Assembly (NCBI GenBank): GCA_020698575.1
Contig: CM036252.1
Coordinates: forward strand, 24,216,706 to 24,280,705
DNA from: Bostrychus sinensis
Lineage: Eukaryota > Chordata > Actinopteri > Gobiiformes > Eleotridae
Direction: 5' to 3'
DNA length: 64,000 nucleotides
The notes under the pieces were generated by a model. The model was not told the origin of the DNA. It did no database searches and saw only the letters and a list, made by a program, of their open reading frames with translations. How positions within the stretch are numbered: the stretch's first letter is position 1; the number at the start of each line of letters is the position of its first letter. Positions 39,601-50,277 of the stretch are shown in pieces. The position numbers and the translations under genes are program-made.

Positions 39601-42600
39601 TGCTAAATGGCATAATTACCCTTTTATCAGATTTTTAAAACATGTACAATAGGTCCCCCATGGGGCCAGGACTCCCCTGCAAAAGAGATTCTGAATCTCA
39701 GTGGGACTTTCCTGGTTAAATAAAAAATAAATAAAATAAAATGTTAGCAAGATGCATGTGCACAGCTGTCCGTTATTATACACATATTCCAATTTTTTTG
39801 TTTAGTTCCTGAAAATGTAATTACACATACCAGTAACACCAACTATATTTTAACACTTGGAAATACTGGGAAATGAACAATTCACTAACTCCATTCTGCC
39901 CTAAATCACAAATCCGACAGTCACTGAAAACATGCTGTCATTGATTTCTGATGCCGGGCAGTTGTAAAGTAAACGCACACCCCCTTTGCCTCTTAAATTT
40001 CCTATTTGGGTGCACTAAGCATTCGGCCTGGAACCCGAGGAGCGTGACAGTTTAGTTTTTAGGACTGCTGTCAATTCTTATCTGATTTGTGTTAATAATA
40101 CTCCCAGTGTGTACACTTCATCTTCATAGCAAGTTGTGAGTCAAAGAACCGTCTGCTTCCAATTTCATCAAACACATTCTTATCAAGCTTGATTATTTTA
40201 TTGTAACCCTTTGTTCAATATTGTTATTCTAAGACTGACAGTGGATAAAATTAGCTATTTGATACCAATCTCCGGATATCAGAAAAATAGGAGCTCTTTT
40301 AAAGGATGGTATAAATATCTTTCAAAAGACATTCAAATTAGTAAGCTGTCACTTGTGAATTATCTAAAACATTAAATTAAAAGTTATGTAAATACTTGTA
40401 AATACTGTTTAAAAATATGATGTGCTTGAGTTTTGTGAAAAGTTGTATTATTTAGTGCAAAATGGAAATCCCTTGTGTTCCAGACTCATGACCCTCCAGA
40501 CAATATGGAAGTGAACAAAACAGTAAGCCAACTGCCTCCTACCTATATTTACCTCAAGAATTTTAGGTTTCTTTGTTTTTGGTTTTTGGGGCCTAGGAGG
40601 AAATTATTAGATTTAGATGCACATTGTGAACACAATGAATCCAGGAACGTTTTAGAATTCTGTACCATTGGAAGGTAGCACATATTAACTCCAGCCAAAC
40701 AGGTCAGTAAAGGAACAAGCAATTTCTTTTTGGTGTGGACCATTGTCAGATATAAAAGCTTTTGTAGCTCAATAGATAGAGCATTTTCAGATGTGGGGAC
40801 TATATCTTTGCCATTCCAAGACAGTGCCTTGGCAAAGGTGTGAACTCTTCAAGTACTGCAAGTTCACATTTTACTTATCCATTGACACAGGAAGCATATT
40901 TTTTCAACCAGTCTTAGCTCAAGAAAAAAGAAAATGTTTATTTAAAGTAATGAGCACTAAGGGATTAACCATGTGACTCAGTTAGTTAGCAAACATTTAT
41001 TGACACGTTACTTACACCTTTAATAAGAGAAAAGAAACAGAAACTATACAAAATAATTACCTTTCTTCCCAATTTGGACATACTCGTTCTCAAAAAGGTC
41101 TGCATAGCAACGAGAAAAGAAAAACACAAATGCAACAATCAGGTTAGTTTTCTAAACTAATGCTATCGCCAGGATTTAAAAACACAAATGAGCTAGATAA
41201 GATACTATTTAAAGAGACACTAACACTGCCAATTTCCGAACTTTACAGGGATACAGTTTGAGAAAAGCCAGACAGCTGTGCAGCACAGGAGAGGGAAACA
41301 GCAGATATGTGGACAATAAGGTTTATACACAATTATCAAGACAAGATTAATGATAATAATAATAACTGGAAAAAAGTTTAAGGAGGCTGACTTAAAAGGT
41401 CAGCTTAGAATGATCCCAAGCAAGCTATATCATAAATTATTAAATCCAGTATATGTCCTTACAAATATAAAAACAAAACAATACAATTAGATTGCACAAA
41501 AAGGAACATAATATACTTTCTTTTCTTTTTTTTTCTTTTTTTTATCAAGTCAAGAGGGCTCCTAAGTCAGTACCTGGATGAATGTGTGCATGATCATCAA
41601 TCCCCAGTTGCCCAGTGCTAAGATTCAGCTCTAAAAAGGCCCGTCTCTGAGAATAAAAGAAAAATACAGATGGTTTAATAAGACCTAAAAAGAACACAAA
41701 ATACTGGATGTGAGTATGTAAGCTCCTACCAGCTGTGGGATGTCCCGGACGTTGAGAGGAACCTGGATGAAACCCCAGTGGCTCCTGACACTCACCTCCT
41801 CACTGCTGTCATGGTTTGGGTTCCTTAGGCTAACTAGTACCTGTAACAAAAATTATAGTAACTAATCTAGTCTAATCTAATCTTTGCTCAAGTTAAGTGG
41901 ATAACAAAAAAGTAGAAGAAATATATAGTACAATGGAAAAGTCAATAAAATGCAAAGTCAGTATTAAAAAAATAAATAAAACTATTAATTTGTACACTTC
42001 TTAGTAAACTTTTCAGAAACAAAAAAAAACTTGGGCTGTTGACCATTTTAGTGTTTGTACACAACATAAGCTGTGATTGCAGAAATTAAGCAGACAATAA
42101 AAGCTACAAATTAGCCACATTAGCCACAAGAAATAAAAGAGTTTGGCAAAGGGGTAAATGAGTAGGTAAAGAGCATAAGGGAGAGGCTTGATATTTAAAA
42201 GTTCTAGTATTTTAATTTATCCTACGCCAAGTCTACCACATTCTTTGGATTATGTTATGCATGGGATGTACAGACATGTCATGGGCACATCACCAGAGTA
42301 GTCAGAGCCATCTACCCAAGGCAAGATATCTTTGTGCTGTTTCTAAGAGTCTAATTTAGTGTTTTTGACTTGTCTTGCACACTCACATACAGAGAAAAAC
42401 AGCTCCTTGCTTGACAGAGTCTATTGGCAGTGTTTAAGATAAATGAACAGTAATAGTACAAGATGCACCTGTATAAACCAAAATGTGGCAGTTTGAAATA
42501 AATTAAAGAAATTAGAACTTGGTCTTATACAACTTTAAAATTGAACTTCTAAAGATACCCAACCATTTCATTTTTCAGTTTCACAAACACTTACCTCCAG

Positions 42601-45600
42601 AAAGTCTTTGGGGGCATAGACAGGCCTGAAGCGGCCCAAATCTGCAATCAAATGTATTACAATTATAGTTGACATACTACACATTGCTTACATATAAAAG
42701 AACGGGTGGAACAGCTCTGAAATCTAGACTATACAAATGTGTTCAGGCACGAGGAACACTTTATCATTTGTGTATTAAGAACAATACAGTCAAAAGTGTC
42801 TTGTGGTCAAAGGGACGGCTAAGTAGAGCTTCTGCACACTCAGCTCCCTCTAAGTGGGACTCCCAGAGCACAGCAGTAAATCCGAGTGGCGTGTCATCCG
42901 CATATGCGGTCAGAATCAGGTTTGGACGGAAGGAAGGGTGCTGCTCGGTCCAACAAGTCTGGACAGCCTCGAGATTCACAATCCAAAGTGTTTACAGCCA
43001 ACCGACGGCACACAGACCCCAGTGTTATTGCAAGCGGCACAGAAGTGTGATAGCACTGTTTGGATGTGAGGTTACCCTGCTCTTTCTACTTGTACCGATT
43101 TACGCACTACCTACAAATGAAAGATAAAGATATATACTCTGTTCTTCCTCAATAAAATGACTTATGTAACAGGTTCTTGTACACTTAAATGTACTGGCTA
43201 TCTATAGGTCCAGATTATTTGAATTCATTCAGTACAGTGGACAATTGCCAGTACACAAACAGTTTGGAGAAGCAGAAAGGCACAATGCCACACAGACTAC
43301 TAAACCATGTACTGCTGTAAATGGGGCTAGTGGAAAATTTATTTTAAAGGCCCAACATGTGAAAGAGTTAATTACCTCATTGGCATTTAAATGTGTGGTA
43401 CATAGAAGATATTGCTGCAATATAGACTAAGAGATTGTTCTTAGTTTTGCACAGATGACCACAATGAGGTGCTTGTACAAATAGTAAGCTGTTGTACGGT
43501 AAAAAAGGATAAGGATAACTTCTATGTAATATATCCATGTACTAATAGCACTTCTTGATCAGGCTCTCTATTAGCAAAGTGGTTACTTGGTTACAGGGGG
43601 AAAATCTGTCAAGTCAATTGCACAAGGTCTTGCCCAAGGACACTACAACAGCATAAACAGGATAAGTGGGGATCGAACCACAATATTCTTTATGAGCCAC
43701 TGTTGACGTCATTGCATCTCTAAACTGGGCATGTGCTCGCATTTATCTGCTTTAGGTTATAGGTGGTCTATCCCCAGGTATGCCAAATATTGCTCTGACA
43801 AAGTATTTGACTTTCTCTTTGAACACAAGTGCAGCTGGTGTCTGACTCATGCACAAAGGCAACAATAATCATTAATAGAGGCAGATTGCTCAAAGCCAAA
43901 CTGTGTATTGATTGTCTTCAGACCTGGATCGTCTGTGCCCATCTCATTCCACTTGTTGGTGAGCTCTTTCTGCTCCACTGCAGGCCTCTGTGTGGGAGGA
44001 AAGATTGGATTTCAACAAACAGATGCAGGCAAGTCAAAACAAGCCATAAAAAACATCATATCCAAAATACAAAATGTACTAATGACCAAATTAATAAATA
44101 TTTTCTAAAGCTACCAGTGCTGACTATTTTTAAACTTTACTGGAAACATCTAGAGGGGTTTGCACTAGAAAACAACGTGCCAGTAAAGCTAAAGTTAGAG
44201 ATACAGTCACGATGCTTTGCGGTGATTGACCGGGTTTTTGTTACCATTCGAGCCAGCGGTACTCCCAGCTCAGTGCTCATGCTGTTCAGGCTTTTGAGGA
44301 CACGCTTCTCCCAGCTGGCCTGTGGGGAACATACATACACTTGGCTCAAGACACTATGGACACTTTGTTACTGGAAAAAAAAATGTCCCAGACCTGATTT
44401 AGAGCAGTGTTTGTTTTAGCGTTTATAATATTTTAACTGAATAAGATACCAAGCCAAAAAGTAACGAAGACAACACAGTCCGGTTCACTCCTGTGCGACC
44501 TCTTGCAAGGCTTGACTCTCGTTTCTTCTCCTGGTATCCGGACAAAGGTTTCTGCTGCCTTTTAGCTTATCTACCATGACAAACACTGAAGAAATAAAAC
44601 CACTGCTGGCTTGTTAGATGGCTAATTGGGAGGTGACACTTTTTCACAAGACCCCAGACTTTAAGGACACTGGGTTAGTGATCGCAATCTTGCAAGTTTT
44701 TTCACCAAGATACCCCAGGGGCTTTAGTTGCCCTGGAACAACCCAAAAGCTGTTTAATTAAGGGGAAAAAGTTACACAGTTTTAGTGTACAGATATTTTC
44801 ACAATCAGAACAATTCAACATATGAGCAAGCTGTTTCCTTTGTTGCAAATGAGTAAAATAACTCTGTTTGCTGCCTTTTCCTCAGGGCTCCTGTTTTTAA
44901 ATCATAAAACATTGCGGGCCTGGTTCATTTACTCAAGGTTCTAATTTGCCAGAGGAAGCCCCAAATCTAAACTGAAAACTATTTATGAATTGTAATTGTA
45001 ATTTAAATTCTAAATGCAAAATATAACAGTGGAATCAACCTGAAAAAGCCTATGTGAAGAGAGGTGATGTCCCTAAATATGCTTGGTCTGTAGTTAGGTG
45101 ACAAACACAGACTGATAAAGGTGATATTAAAGGAGCAGTGATGAAGATGTGAGGAGACAGACTGACCTGGGCCTTGCGCATGTAGGCCAGTGGCTCTTTG
45201 AGATGCTCTGGAGGGGCCGCAGGATGACTGGGGGGCAGCTGGCTGTAGTAAGCAAAAACAAGAGCAAGGCGTGGCAGAGTTACAGAACGAGTTGAGAGAA
45301 GCATCAATCAACATAAAACCGCCTGAGCTCAAACAACTCATTATTCAAGAATGTAAGGTAGAAGTCCACTGTCAAACAAAGGGGAGTGAAATCTTTGCAA
45401 AGAGACAGTGGGCCACCAATAGAGCCAGATGTAGCATTTATCCAACGTCTTTTCCCCATAAGCATGCTTAAGGCATATTGAATGACTCAAGACCTTGGTT
45501 CCTTAAACAACATTCACTCTAATGTAAACAACTATAAGAGCACATAGGACTGACTAATAGCAAAAAGAAAGATGCATTAGTCAATGTTATCTGTCATCCT

Positions 45601-48600
45601 TTAAAAGCAAGGCATTAAGCCCCAGCCTCGAGAGAGAAAGGCAGGTAAGCAGCCTGAGTCTGAGTATAGTGCTTTACTATTCTGGTCACTGAGAGACCAA
45701 TGTATCATTAAGAACAAAGGGATGCTGACACATAAAAGAATAAATATTGTAACATAACAGTTGCAGTATAGTAACACTTTCCACACTGGCTAATTGTGTT
45801 AAATGTGTTAAAAAAAAATACTGGATTCTCCCACATTATTCATCAGCATAACAATATAAAAGCGCTAAATGTTTGTAGTGCTAAACTCCAAAAAAATTCA
45901 GCCAATTTGCTAATCATTGTTTATTCATAACTATACAATATCTAGCACCAGATTATTTTGTTGCTTACTTGATAACTATGCATATAAACTCATAAGCTAC
46001 TGCAGTCTTAAATGTTTACAACACAAGGGACCAAAACATATGGAAAAAAGTTAGCCAGTGGCAAAGTGACATAGAATTTGTCTTTGCCACTGGTCTAATG
46101 TATGAATATGTTTGTCCAACAATATAGTTCAACAAATCGTATTTTCCAAGTGAATAGGTATGAATTCCAGTTAAAATAAACAATAATTTATTCATTCAGA
46201 AATTTTATAATTTCTCTACCTGCATTTAAATGTACTGAGTGATATTATTAGCAGCATTTAGAAGTGGGGTTGGTGGGTAGTTATTACCAGGTAGGCTGAA
46301 CTAGTTAGACAAGAATGTTTAGCTGGAACATATACACTCACCGGCCACTTTATTATGTACACCTTGCTAGTACCGGGTTGGACCCCCTTTTGCCTTCAGA
46401 ACTGCCTTAATTCTTCGTGGCATAGATTCAACAAGGTACTGGAAACATTCCTCAGAGAGTTTTGTCCATATTGACATGATAGCATCATGCAGTTGCTGCA
46501 GATTTGTCGGCTGCACGTCCATGTCGGCACCATATCCCAAAGGGGCTCTATTGGATTGAGATCTGGTGACTGTGGAGGCCATTTGAGTACAGTGAACTCA
46601 TTGTCATGTTCAAGAAACCAGTCTGAGATGATTCGAGCTTTATGACATGGCGCGTTATCCTGCTGGAAGTAGCCATCAGAAGATGGGTGCACTGTGGTCA
46701 TAAAGAGATGGACATGGTCAGCAACAATACTCAGGTAGGCTGTGCCATTGCAACGATGCTCAATTGGTACTAAGGGGCCCAAAGTATTCCAAGAAAATAT
46801 CCCCCACACCATTACACCACCACCACCAGCCTGAACCGTTGATACAAGGCAGGATGGTTCCATGCTTTCAGGTTGTTGACGCCACATTCTGACCCTACCA
46901 TCCGCAGCAGAAATCGAGAATCCGCAGACCAGGCAACTTTTTTTCCAATCTTCTATCCTCCAATTTTGGTGAGCCTGTGCGAATTGTAGCCTCAGTTTCC
47001 TGTTCTTCCTGTTCTGACAGGAGTGGCACCCGGTGTGGTCTTCTGCTGCTGTAGCCCATCTTCCTTAAGGTTCGACGTGTTGTGCATTCAGAGATGCTCT
47101 TCTGCATACCTCGGTTGTAACAAGTGGTTATTTGAGTTACTGTTGCCTTTCTATCAGTTCGAACCAGTCTGGCCATTCTCTTCTGAGCTCTGGCATCAAC
47201 AAGGAATTTTTGTCCACAAAACTTTCGCTCACTGGATATTTTCTCTTTTTCGGACTATTCTCTGTAAACCCTAGAGATGGTTGTGCGTGAAAATTCCAGT
47301 AGATCAGCAGTTTCTGAAATACTCAGACCAGCCGGTCTGGCACCAACAACCATGCCACGTTCAAAGTCACTTAAATCACCTTTCTTCCCCATTCTGATGC
47401 TCGGCTTGAACTGCAGCAGATCGTCTTGACCATATCTACATGCTTAAATGCACTGAGTTGCTGCCATGTAATTGGCTGATTAGAAATTTGCGTTAACAAG
47501 CAGTTGGACAGGTGCGCCTAATAAAGTGGCCGGTGAGTTTATATTGTGACATAACATCGTGAGCATTTCTCTGTCAACTCAGAAAAGACTTGCTGAAAAA
47601 TTAGGTTTGAAACAAGCTAAGCTTGTGAAAAGACGCTTCAAACGTCCATCTTCTCCTGGTTATTCAGAGACATAATGAAAAACGTGTCCATTTACATTTG
47701 ACTTACTTTGCATGACCTATTTTGTAAATGTTTCTTTGTTTTTTTTGTGTACTATAATGTATATGATACTCATAATAACACCATAATTAGGTTTGACCAT
47801 TGTAGAATGTATGTCAGAAATCAAATCATGTGTTTCTGTAGTTGTGTTATTTCAGTCATTAGCTGTATGTTACTGCTATCATATGCTTCATATATTAAAC
47901 AACAGGGATCAGGTTAATCATTGTTGTGGGAGCCATTCTGATCTCATATCACAACGGCTATTGGTAAAATGAGGAAAAAAATAATAATTTACACTTTTAA
48001 TATCTGACCACCCTCTAACTGATAAATAATTGCCTTTCCTCATAGTGCTTGTCTTCCATAAAATGTGCTGTGCAATACATAGAATTTTTGCTCCTTTGTC
48101 TCCCTTGACACTCAGGTTAAGGGTCTTTTAATGTTGCAAACAGGTTATTAGTCCTATAATTACTTTGTGTCTTCTAACATAAGTAACATAAGACCAAACC
48201 TATGTTATTGGTCTGATCAATGCATGATTGATGCATGTATTTCATTATGTGTTGTGCCTCAAATCCTGCAATCAACATTAATGAGATGACACTTCTGTAA
48301 GCTGTATGTTTAGGAGTGCTGATGAAGTGACTTACACATGTAGCTCTCTGTACACTGCATTCTGAAGCCTTCTTTCCCAGCCTACAATGAGCAAAAACAA
48401 GTGAAAGACAGTTAACTAATAATTAATAAGCTATTAATTTACACAAAATTAATAAATCAGTACATTTTGATCAGTTTTTTTTTTTTACAAATATGAAGTA
48501 TTGCATGTACAGGATATGTCTTATAAAATACAGGCTATACCGTAAACTGTAAGAATAGAAGATGAACAGATCCCCCACCTGATGTTTTGAGGAAACTGCG

Positions 48601-48927
48601 TACGTCCTCTTTAAGAGACTCCAGTTTTATCTCGGGCTGATGTAAACATTCCTACACATTTTTCAAAATAAATAAAAGTTAAAAGATGTATTGTATAAAT
48701 TCGTCAATGTAAGTAAAGTTAATCTGTGTAGTTGTCAACATGTCCTAGCAGTGTATTGCCCATCCGCAGCACTTTGATTGACAGGCACCTGCTATGCTCC
48801 GCATCATTAGCCACATGCTAACGCTACTTACTTTAGCTTGTCGCTCTATTTGCGAGTGTAAATGGCTTCCTTTCAGTCGCTGCACAATTTGAGTGATTGT
48901 CAGCGATAACTCGGTGCCTTCGTTCAT
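28617..48927 (-). CDS. tbc1d19: tbc1d19, complete, 21 coding exons, TBC-domain protein
   Basis: This encodes a TBC (Rab-GAP-like) domain protein, cytosolic and poorly characterised. The exons from 5' to 3' are 48832-48927, 48579-48651, 48336-48381, 45167-45242, 44245-44319, 43924-43987, 42595-42641, 41730-41840, 41574-41646, 41061-41099, 38799-38911, 35728-35802, 35572-35634, 33344-33428, 33130-33174, 32965-32997, 31680-31789, 31310-31401, 30497-30612, 30329-30399 and 28617-28691 (stop TGA 28617-28619). Every junction is GT-AG, all phases agree, and the total is 1578 nt (525 residues), close to the length I recall for the human protein. Recognition rests on conserved blocks such as EQDSAAAQQY, YYEQLK, VIQHDLLVD, DYYFVFED and ADLSTLKVMPL. 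The ATG at 48927 has A at -3. The gene is head to head with cckar. Individual exon ends were set by eye. Confidence 0.95.
28855..29490. mobile_element. Degenerate DNA transposon, 'tgaatttgatggcagcaacac' family
   Basis: The left part has 'aacaaaatgcaatgataaca' and 'attgaatctgatggcagtaa', then 'caacaaagttgggacaggag'. The right part has the same motifs inverted ('caactttgtgacatgttgcc', then 'gccattgaatccaaaagg'). The same terminal architecture is clearer at 35861-36716. It is a fish family that I recognise by pattern but will not name. No transposase frame is intact. Confidence 0.6.
30643..30830 (+). repeat. Dimeric tRNA-related repeat in tbc1d19 intron 18
   Basis: The family blocks are 'atactccattcacaaggggg', 'agaaataagggctttgaggc' and 'agtttgagtccaggtctta'. 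The box-A region is poorly preserved. Orientation is opposite to tbc1d19. Confidence 0.55.
31310..33428 (-). CDS. tbc1d19: tbc1d19 exons 14-18: TBC core without glutamine finger
   Basis: Exons 14-18 encode residues 318-439. Exon 14 has VLLCFSRDTAVLEHF, exon 15 ends in VVYPPNG and exon 16 reads VIPFHGFSMY. In active TBC domains the last region contains a Y-x-Q-G-M type motif; here the glutamine position is His366. Exon 17 carries APLCYLYNEPSKLY and FFRLHSISS, and exon 18 has LCLQFERLLQTHLPQLFYHL. All five exons have GT-AG borders. Confidence 0.92.
32582..32740 (+). repeat. Dimeric tRNA-related repeat in tbc1d19 intron 16
   Basis: The blocks are 'ctatccacaaggggtcagta', 'taccattatgaaacataagg' and 'ggataaagcatttaaccctg', in the same order as the copy at 10018. 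Confidence 0.6.
34275..34445 (-). repeat. Diverged SINE, minus strand, in tbc1d19 intron 13
   Basis: This matches the element at 26371-26665 by 'ttcaaagccactgggacaac', 'ctgtcaggagtagtaagc' and 'aaccagagcatttaagggaa'. The open frames at 34141-34575 and 34263-34481 are produced by it and its flanks. Confidence 0.5.
35289..35470 (+). repeat. Dimeric tRNA-related repeat in tbc1d19 intron 13
   Basis: The blocks are 'aactccactcacaagcggta', 'accattgtgagatatactt' and 'ccttaccattgcgagacagg' with 'gccaatcc'. The copy is diverged, but both 'accattgygaga' blocks are present in the expected order. Confidence 0.55.
35572..38911 (-). CDS. tbc1d19: tbc1d19 exons 11-13: TBC motif A and altered arginine-finger motif
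   Basis: Exons 11, 12 and 13 encode residues 234-317. The TBC entry motif is visible as GLRADLWALIL (residues 254-264), with the conserved Arg256 and Trp260. In exon 12 the usual IxxDxxR motif reads Ile284-Gln-His-Asp287-Leu-Leu-Val290, so the catalytic arginine position is valine. Exon 13 encodes the strongly conserved DYYFVFEDFLYQ block. The intron before exon 11 has a tRNA-like SINE fragment ending about 30 bases from the acceptor. Confidence 0.92.
35861..36716. mobile_element. DNA transposon with long terminal inverted repeats, 856 bp
   Basis: The left end is GTAAACCCAATTCCAATTTT and the right end, read on the other strand, is GTACAAACCCCTTCCAAAAT. Further inside, 'cagttcattttgaatttgat' (36037-36056) is mirrored by 'atcaaattcaaaatgaact' at 36603-36621. 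The element lies in tbc1d19 intron 11, 58 bases upstream of exon 12 on the minus strand. It has no coding capacity. It belongs to the same family as 28855-29490. Confidence 0.7.
37745..37925 (+). repeat. Dimeric tRNA-related repeat in tbc1d19 intron 11
   Basis: The blocks are 'gtaccactgggagatagggc', 'atcactgtgaaatataagag', 'taaatgtacccctaaaaag' and 'tttactattgagagatagg' with 'atcaatgccttag'. Confidence 0.6.
38940..39012 (-). repeat. tRNA-like SINE head beside tbc1d19 exon 11
   Basis: On the minus strand this reads as a tRNA-like segment, with the box-B-like GGTTAGTAGTTTAAACCC region and 'ctgtagcacgaatggtagag' as its box A. It ends about 30 bases upstream of the acceptor of exon 11 (38912). 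Confidence 0.5.
39325..39395 (+). repeat. Half copy of the dimeric tRNA-related repeat
   Basis: Only the second half is present: 'gtccaggtctgggcactaca', 'tctttaccattgcgaaatag' and 'agccaatgtcttgatggagg'. It lies in tbc1d19 intron 10. Confidence 0.55.
39650..39742 (+). repeat. SINE/LINE 3' tail fragment
   Basis: The fragment contains 'cctgcaaaagagattctgaa', 'tctcagtgggactttcctgg' and 'ttaaataaaaaataaataaa'. This is a 3' end common in fish interspersed repeats. Confidence 0.6.
40660..40845 (+). repeat. Dimeric tRNA-related repeat with best-preserved box A
   Basis: The copy includes TTTGTAGCTCAATAGATAGA followed by GCATTTTC, a convincing tRNA box A region. It is preceded by 'aaacaggtcagtaaaggaac' and followed by 'tatctttgccattccaagac' and 'agtgccttggcaaagg'. 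It lies in tbc1d19 intron 10. Confidence 0.65.
41061..48927 (-). CDS. tbc1d19: tbc1d19 exons 1-10: N-terminal region before the TBC domain
   Basis: Exons 1-10 encode residues 1-233. Recognisable blocks are TQIVQRLKGS (exon 1), PEIKLESLKED (exon 2), SHPAAPPEHLKEPLAYMRKA (exon 4), SWEKRVLKSLNSM (exon 5), EQKELTNKWNEMGT (exon 6), RPVYAPKDFLE (exon 7), VPLNVRDIP (exon 8) and GQLGIDD (exon 9). These match the mammalian protein block by block. This half has no catalytic motif. Intron 3 (45243-48335) contains a dead Tc1 transposon and intron 6 (42642-43923) contains an unexplained GC-rich open stretch. Confidence 0.92.
42669..43127. other. Unexplained GC-richer open stretch in tbc1d19 intron 6
   Basis: A 459-bp stretch is open in a plus-strand frame, and its core (42764-42979) is also open on the minus strand. 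Base composition is clearly higher in G+C than the flanking intron. The minus-strand core contains YADD, a string seen in reverse-transcriptase active sites, but the surrounding residues (TPLGFTAVLW) do not fit a known RT clade. The position does not correspond to a tbc1d19 exon. It may be a remnant of a transposable element or a captured fragment. Confidence 0.3.
43600..43700 (-). repeat. SINE fragment, minus strand
   Basis: The reverse complement contains 'gtgtccttgggcaagacctt', as in the SINE at 25210. It is truncated and lies in tbc1d19 intron 6. Confidence 0.55.
46335..47540 (-). mobile_element. Tc1/mariner transposon, complete ends, dead transposase
   Basis: A roughly 1.2-kb element has terminal inverted repeats CACTCACCGGCCACTTTATT (left) and, on the other strand, AACTCACCGGCCACTTTATT (right), each next to TA, the Tc1 target duplication. 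It lies in tbc1d19 intron 3 with its transposase on the same strand as the host gene. Ends are well preserved, while the coding part is broken, as described for the pseudogene. Confidence 0.93.
46367..47392 (-). pseudogene. Tc1-like transposase pseudogene
   Basis: This is a DDE transposase that would cut and rejoin the terminal repeats of its own element. Translation from an ATG at 47392 gives a helix-turn-helix type N-terminus (SDFERGMVVGARPAGLSISE). The catalytic-core blocks GYFQQDNAPCHKA (second Asp) and SPDLNPIE (Glu) are visible at about 46540-46690. The reading frame is broken by an in-frame TAG at 47255-47257, by a disrupted region around 46890-46930 where the first catalytic Asp should be, and by a frameshift near 46540-46580 before the conserved C-terminus ending in GGPTRY. 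The span of about 1026 bp equals a normal Tc1 transposase, so the breaks are small lesions. Confidence 0.9.
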
Positions 48928-49028
48928 TGTTTTCTGTATCAAATCTGCTTCACTTTTGTTTTATATGGCGTTTAAAGGTTGTTATAATCCTGCAGCATCC
49001 AACGATGCAGCAGCCGCCCCCTGCACAA

Positions 49029-49041
49029 GTTACCTAGCAAC
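49029..49041 (-). promoter_or_regulatory. tbc1d19: RFX X-box upstream of tbc1d19
   Basis: GTTACCTAGCAAC consists of the two X-box half-sites GTTACC and AGCAAC separated by one base, matching the consensus GTNRCC-N(0-3)-RGYAAC. It lies 102-114 bases upstream of the tbc1d19 ATG, within the range where X-boxes usually act in cilia-gene promoters. Confidence 0.65.
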
Positions 49042-50169
49042 GCGTACAGTAGAAACAACGCAGCGCTTTGGTTCCGCTGGGAAAATTGGTTCCGGTTTCA
49101 TTTGTTGGAGACTTGCCCTCTTTTAAATAACATAACGTTACATTTCAGATATTTCTTTAAAGTTTTCATAGAATATTATACTGTATGTCTTTCTTTTTTA
49201 CGTATTTGCATGGCCTACAAACACAAACGGTTATGCTTTGGTTGTTTTACAAGTTGTTAAAGTTGACCACCCATATATTTATATTTTCAAGTTATATTCA
49301 GTTATTTTGTATAGCTTTTTAACGTAGGTAGATCTATGTTTCCGTCCACGCATAGTAAAGGGCTTTAAATAGGCTTTAGTTCTTCACAACACAATATGGA
49401 CCAGTAACTTACAGGTAAAAGAGTTTATTTGATTTGCTTTATTAGCAAGTAAAATAGTAGGGTGCCTATTTTACAGTCCTCTCTACTCTTAGCTGCGGGT
49501 TAAGAAGATAAACGTCTTTGATTTACATTCCTTCACTCTATAATAGCAATAGCTCCATATCCTTCCGTTTTGTTTTTGTTTATTACGCTATATTTATTTA
49601 TGTAAAACGAAGCCACTCCAGTGTTGGCATAAACAAAAACAGCTTCCACAAGAAACAGTTTCCTTTTGGATAACCTAAGATCTGGAGTTACTTAGAAGTG
49701 CAAGATTAGGCTACTGTATGATCATGTTGTTATGAACATGTGAGCGACACAATCTCTGTAGCCATCGGGACAATTAGAGCCCCGGTCCACGAGCTTCCCT
49801 GTTGTTACCAACATGTTTATAACAAATACCACAGCAGGCCGTATCACGTTGTGGAAATACTCCTGGAACACGTCATCCTAAATTTGTGGTCAAACTCCAC
49901 ACATTTTCAATTACAGTGCGAAAACGGGGGGAAATCTCGTGATTAATATTCAAATGTTAACGGAGTGCGTTTGTCCCTAATGTGATGAATTATGACTGGT
50001 TGTTACACACAGACAGGCAGATGCTGACTAGTGCAGTGCCTGAAGGCGGGCTGCTCGCTCAAGAATGCACCCCTTCCACATGCTGTCAGTACAAAACAGA
50101 GCCAGGACGCACGGCACGAGGAAGCGCAACCTGACGCACAAAACGCGCTGGTTATTCATTGAAGTTCTT

Positions 50170-50175
50170 TATAAA
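50170..50175 (+). promoter_or_regulatory. cckar: Candidate TATA box for cckar
   Basis: TATAAA in the context TTCTTTATAAAGTCGAG lies 108 bases before the cckar ATG. A transcription start about 30 bases downstream would leave a 5' UTR of roughly 75 bases. A second AT-rich motif (TTTATATAC) at about 50232 is an alternative. Confidence 0.35.
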
Positions 50176-50277
50176 GTCGAGAAAAGAGATTTACTGAGTG
50201 TTGACATTTTTGTAGCATGTAACGGACTTCTTTTTATATACCTGATTTTACATGTGGCTGCGTGAAGAGGACGCAAA

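Larger units (their letters stand above)
48928..50277. promoter_or_regulatory. Divergent intergenic region between tbc1d19 and cckar
   Basis: This 1350-bp spacer separates two head-to-head start codons. The tbc1d19-proximal part (48980-49100) is CpG-containing and carries an RFX X-box. The cckar-proximal part (50030-50277) has a possible TATA box. The middle (49140-49740) is AT-rich with nothing recognised. No repeat element was identified, which is unusual for this window and fits selection on the region. Confidence 0.6.
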
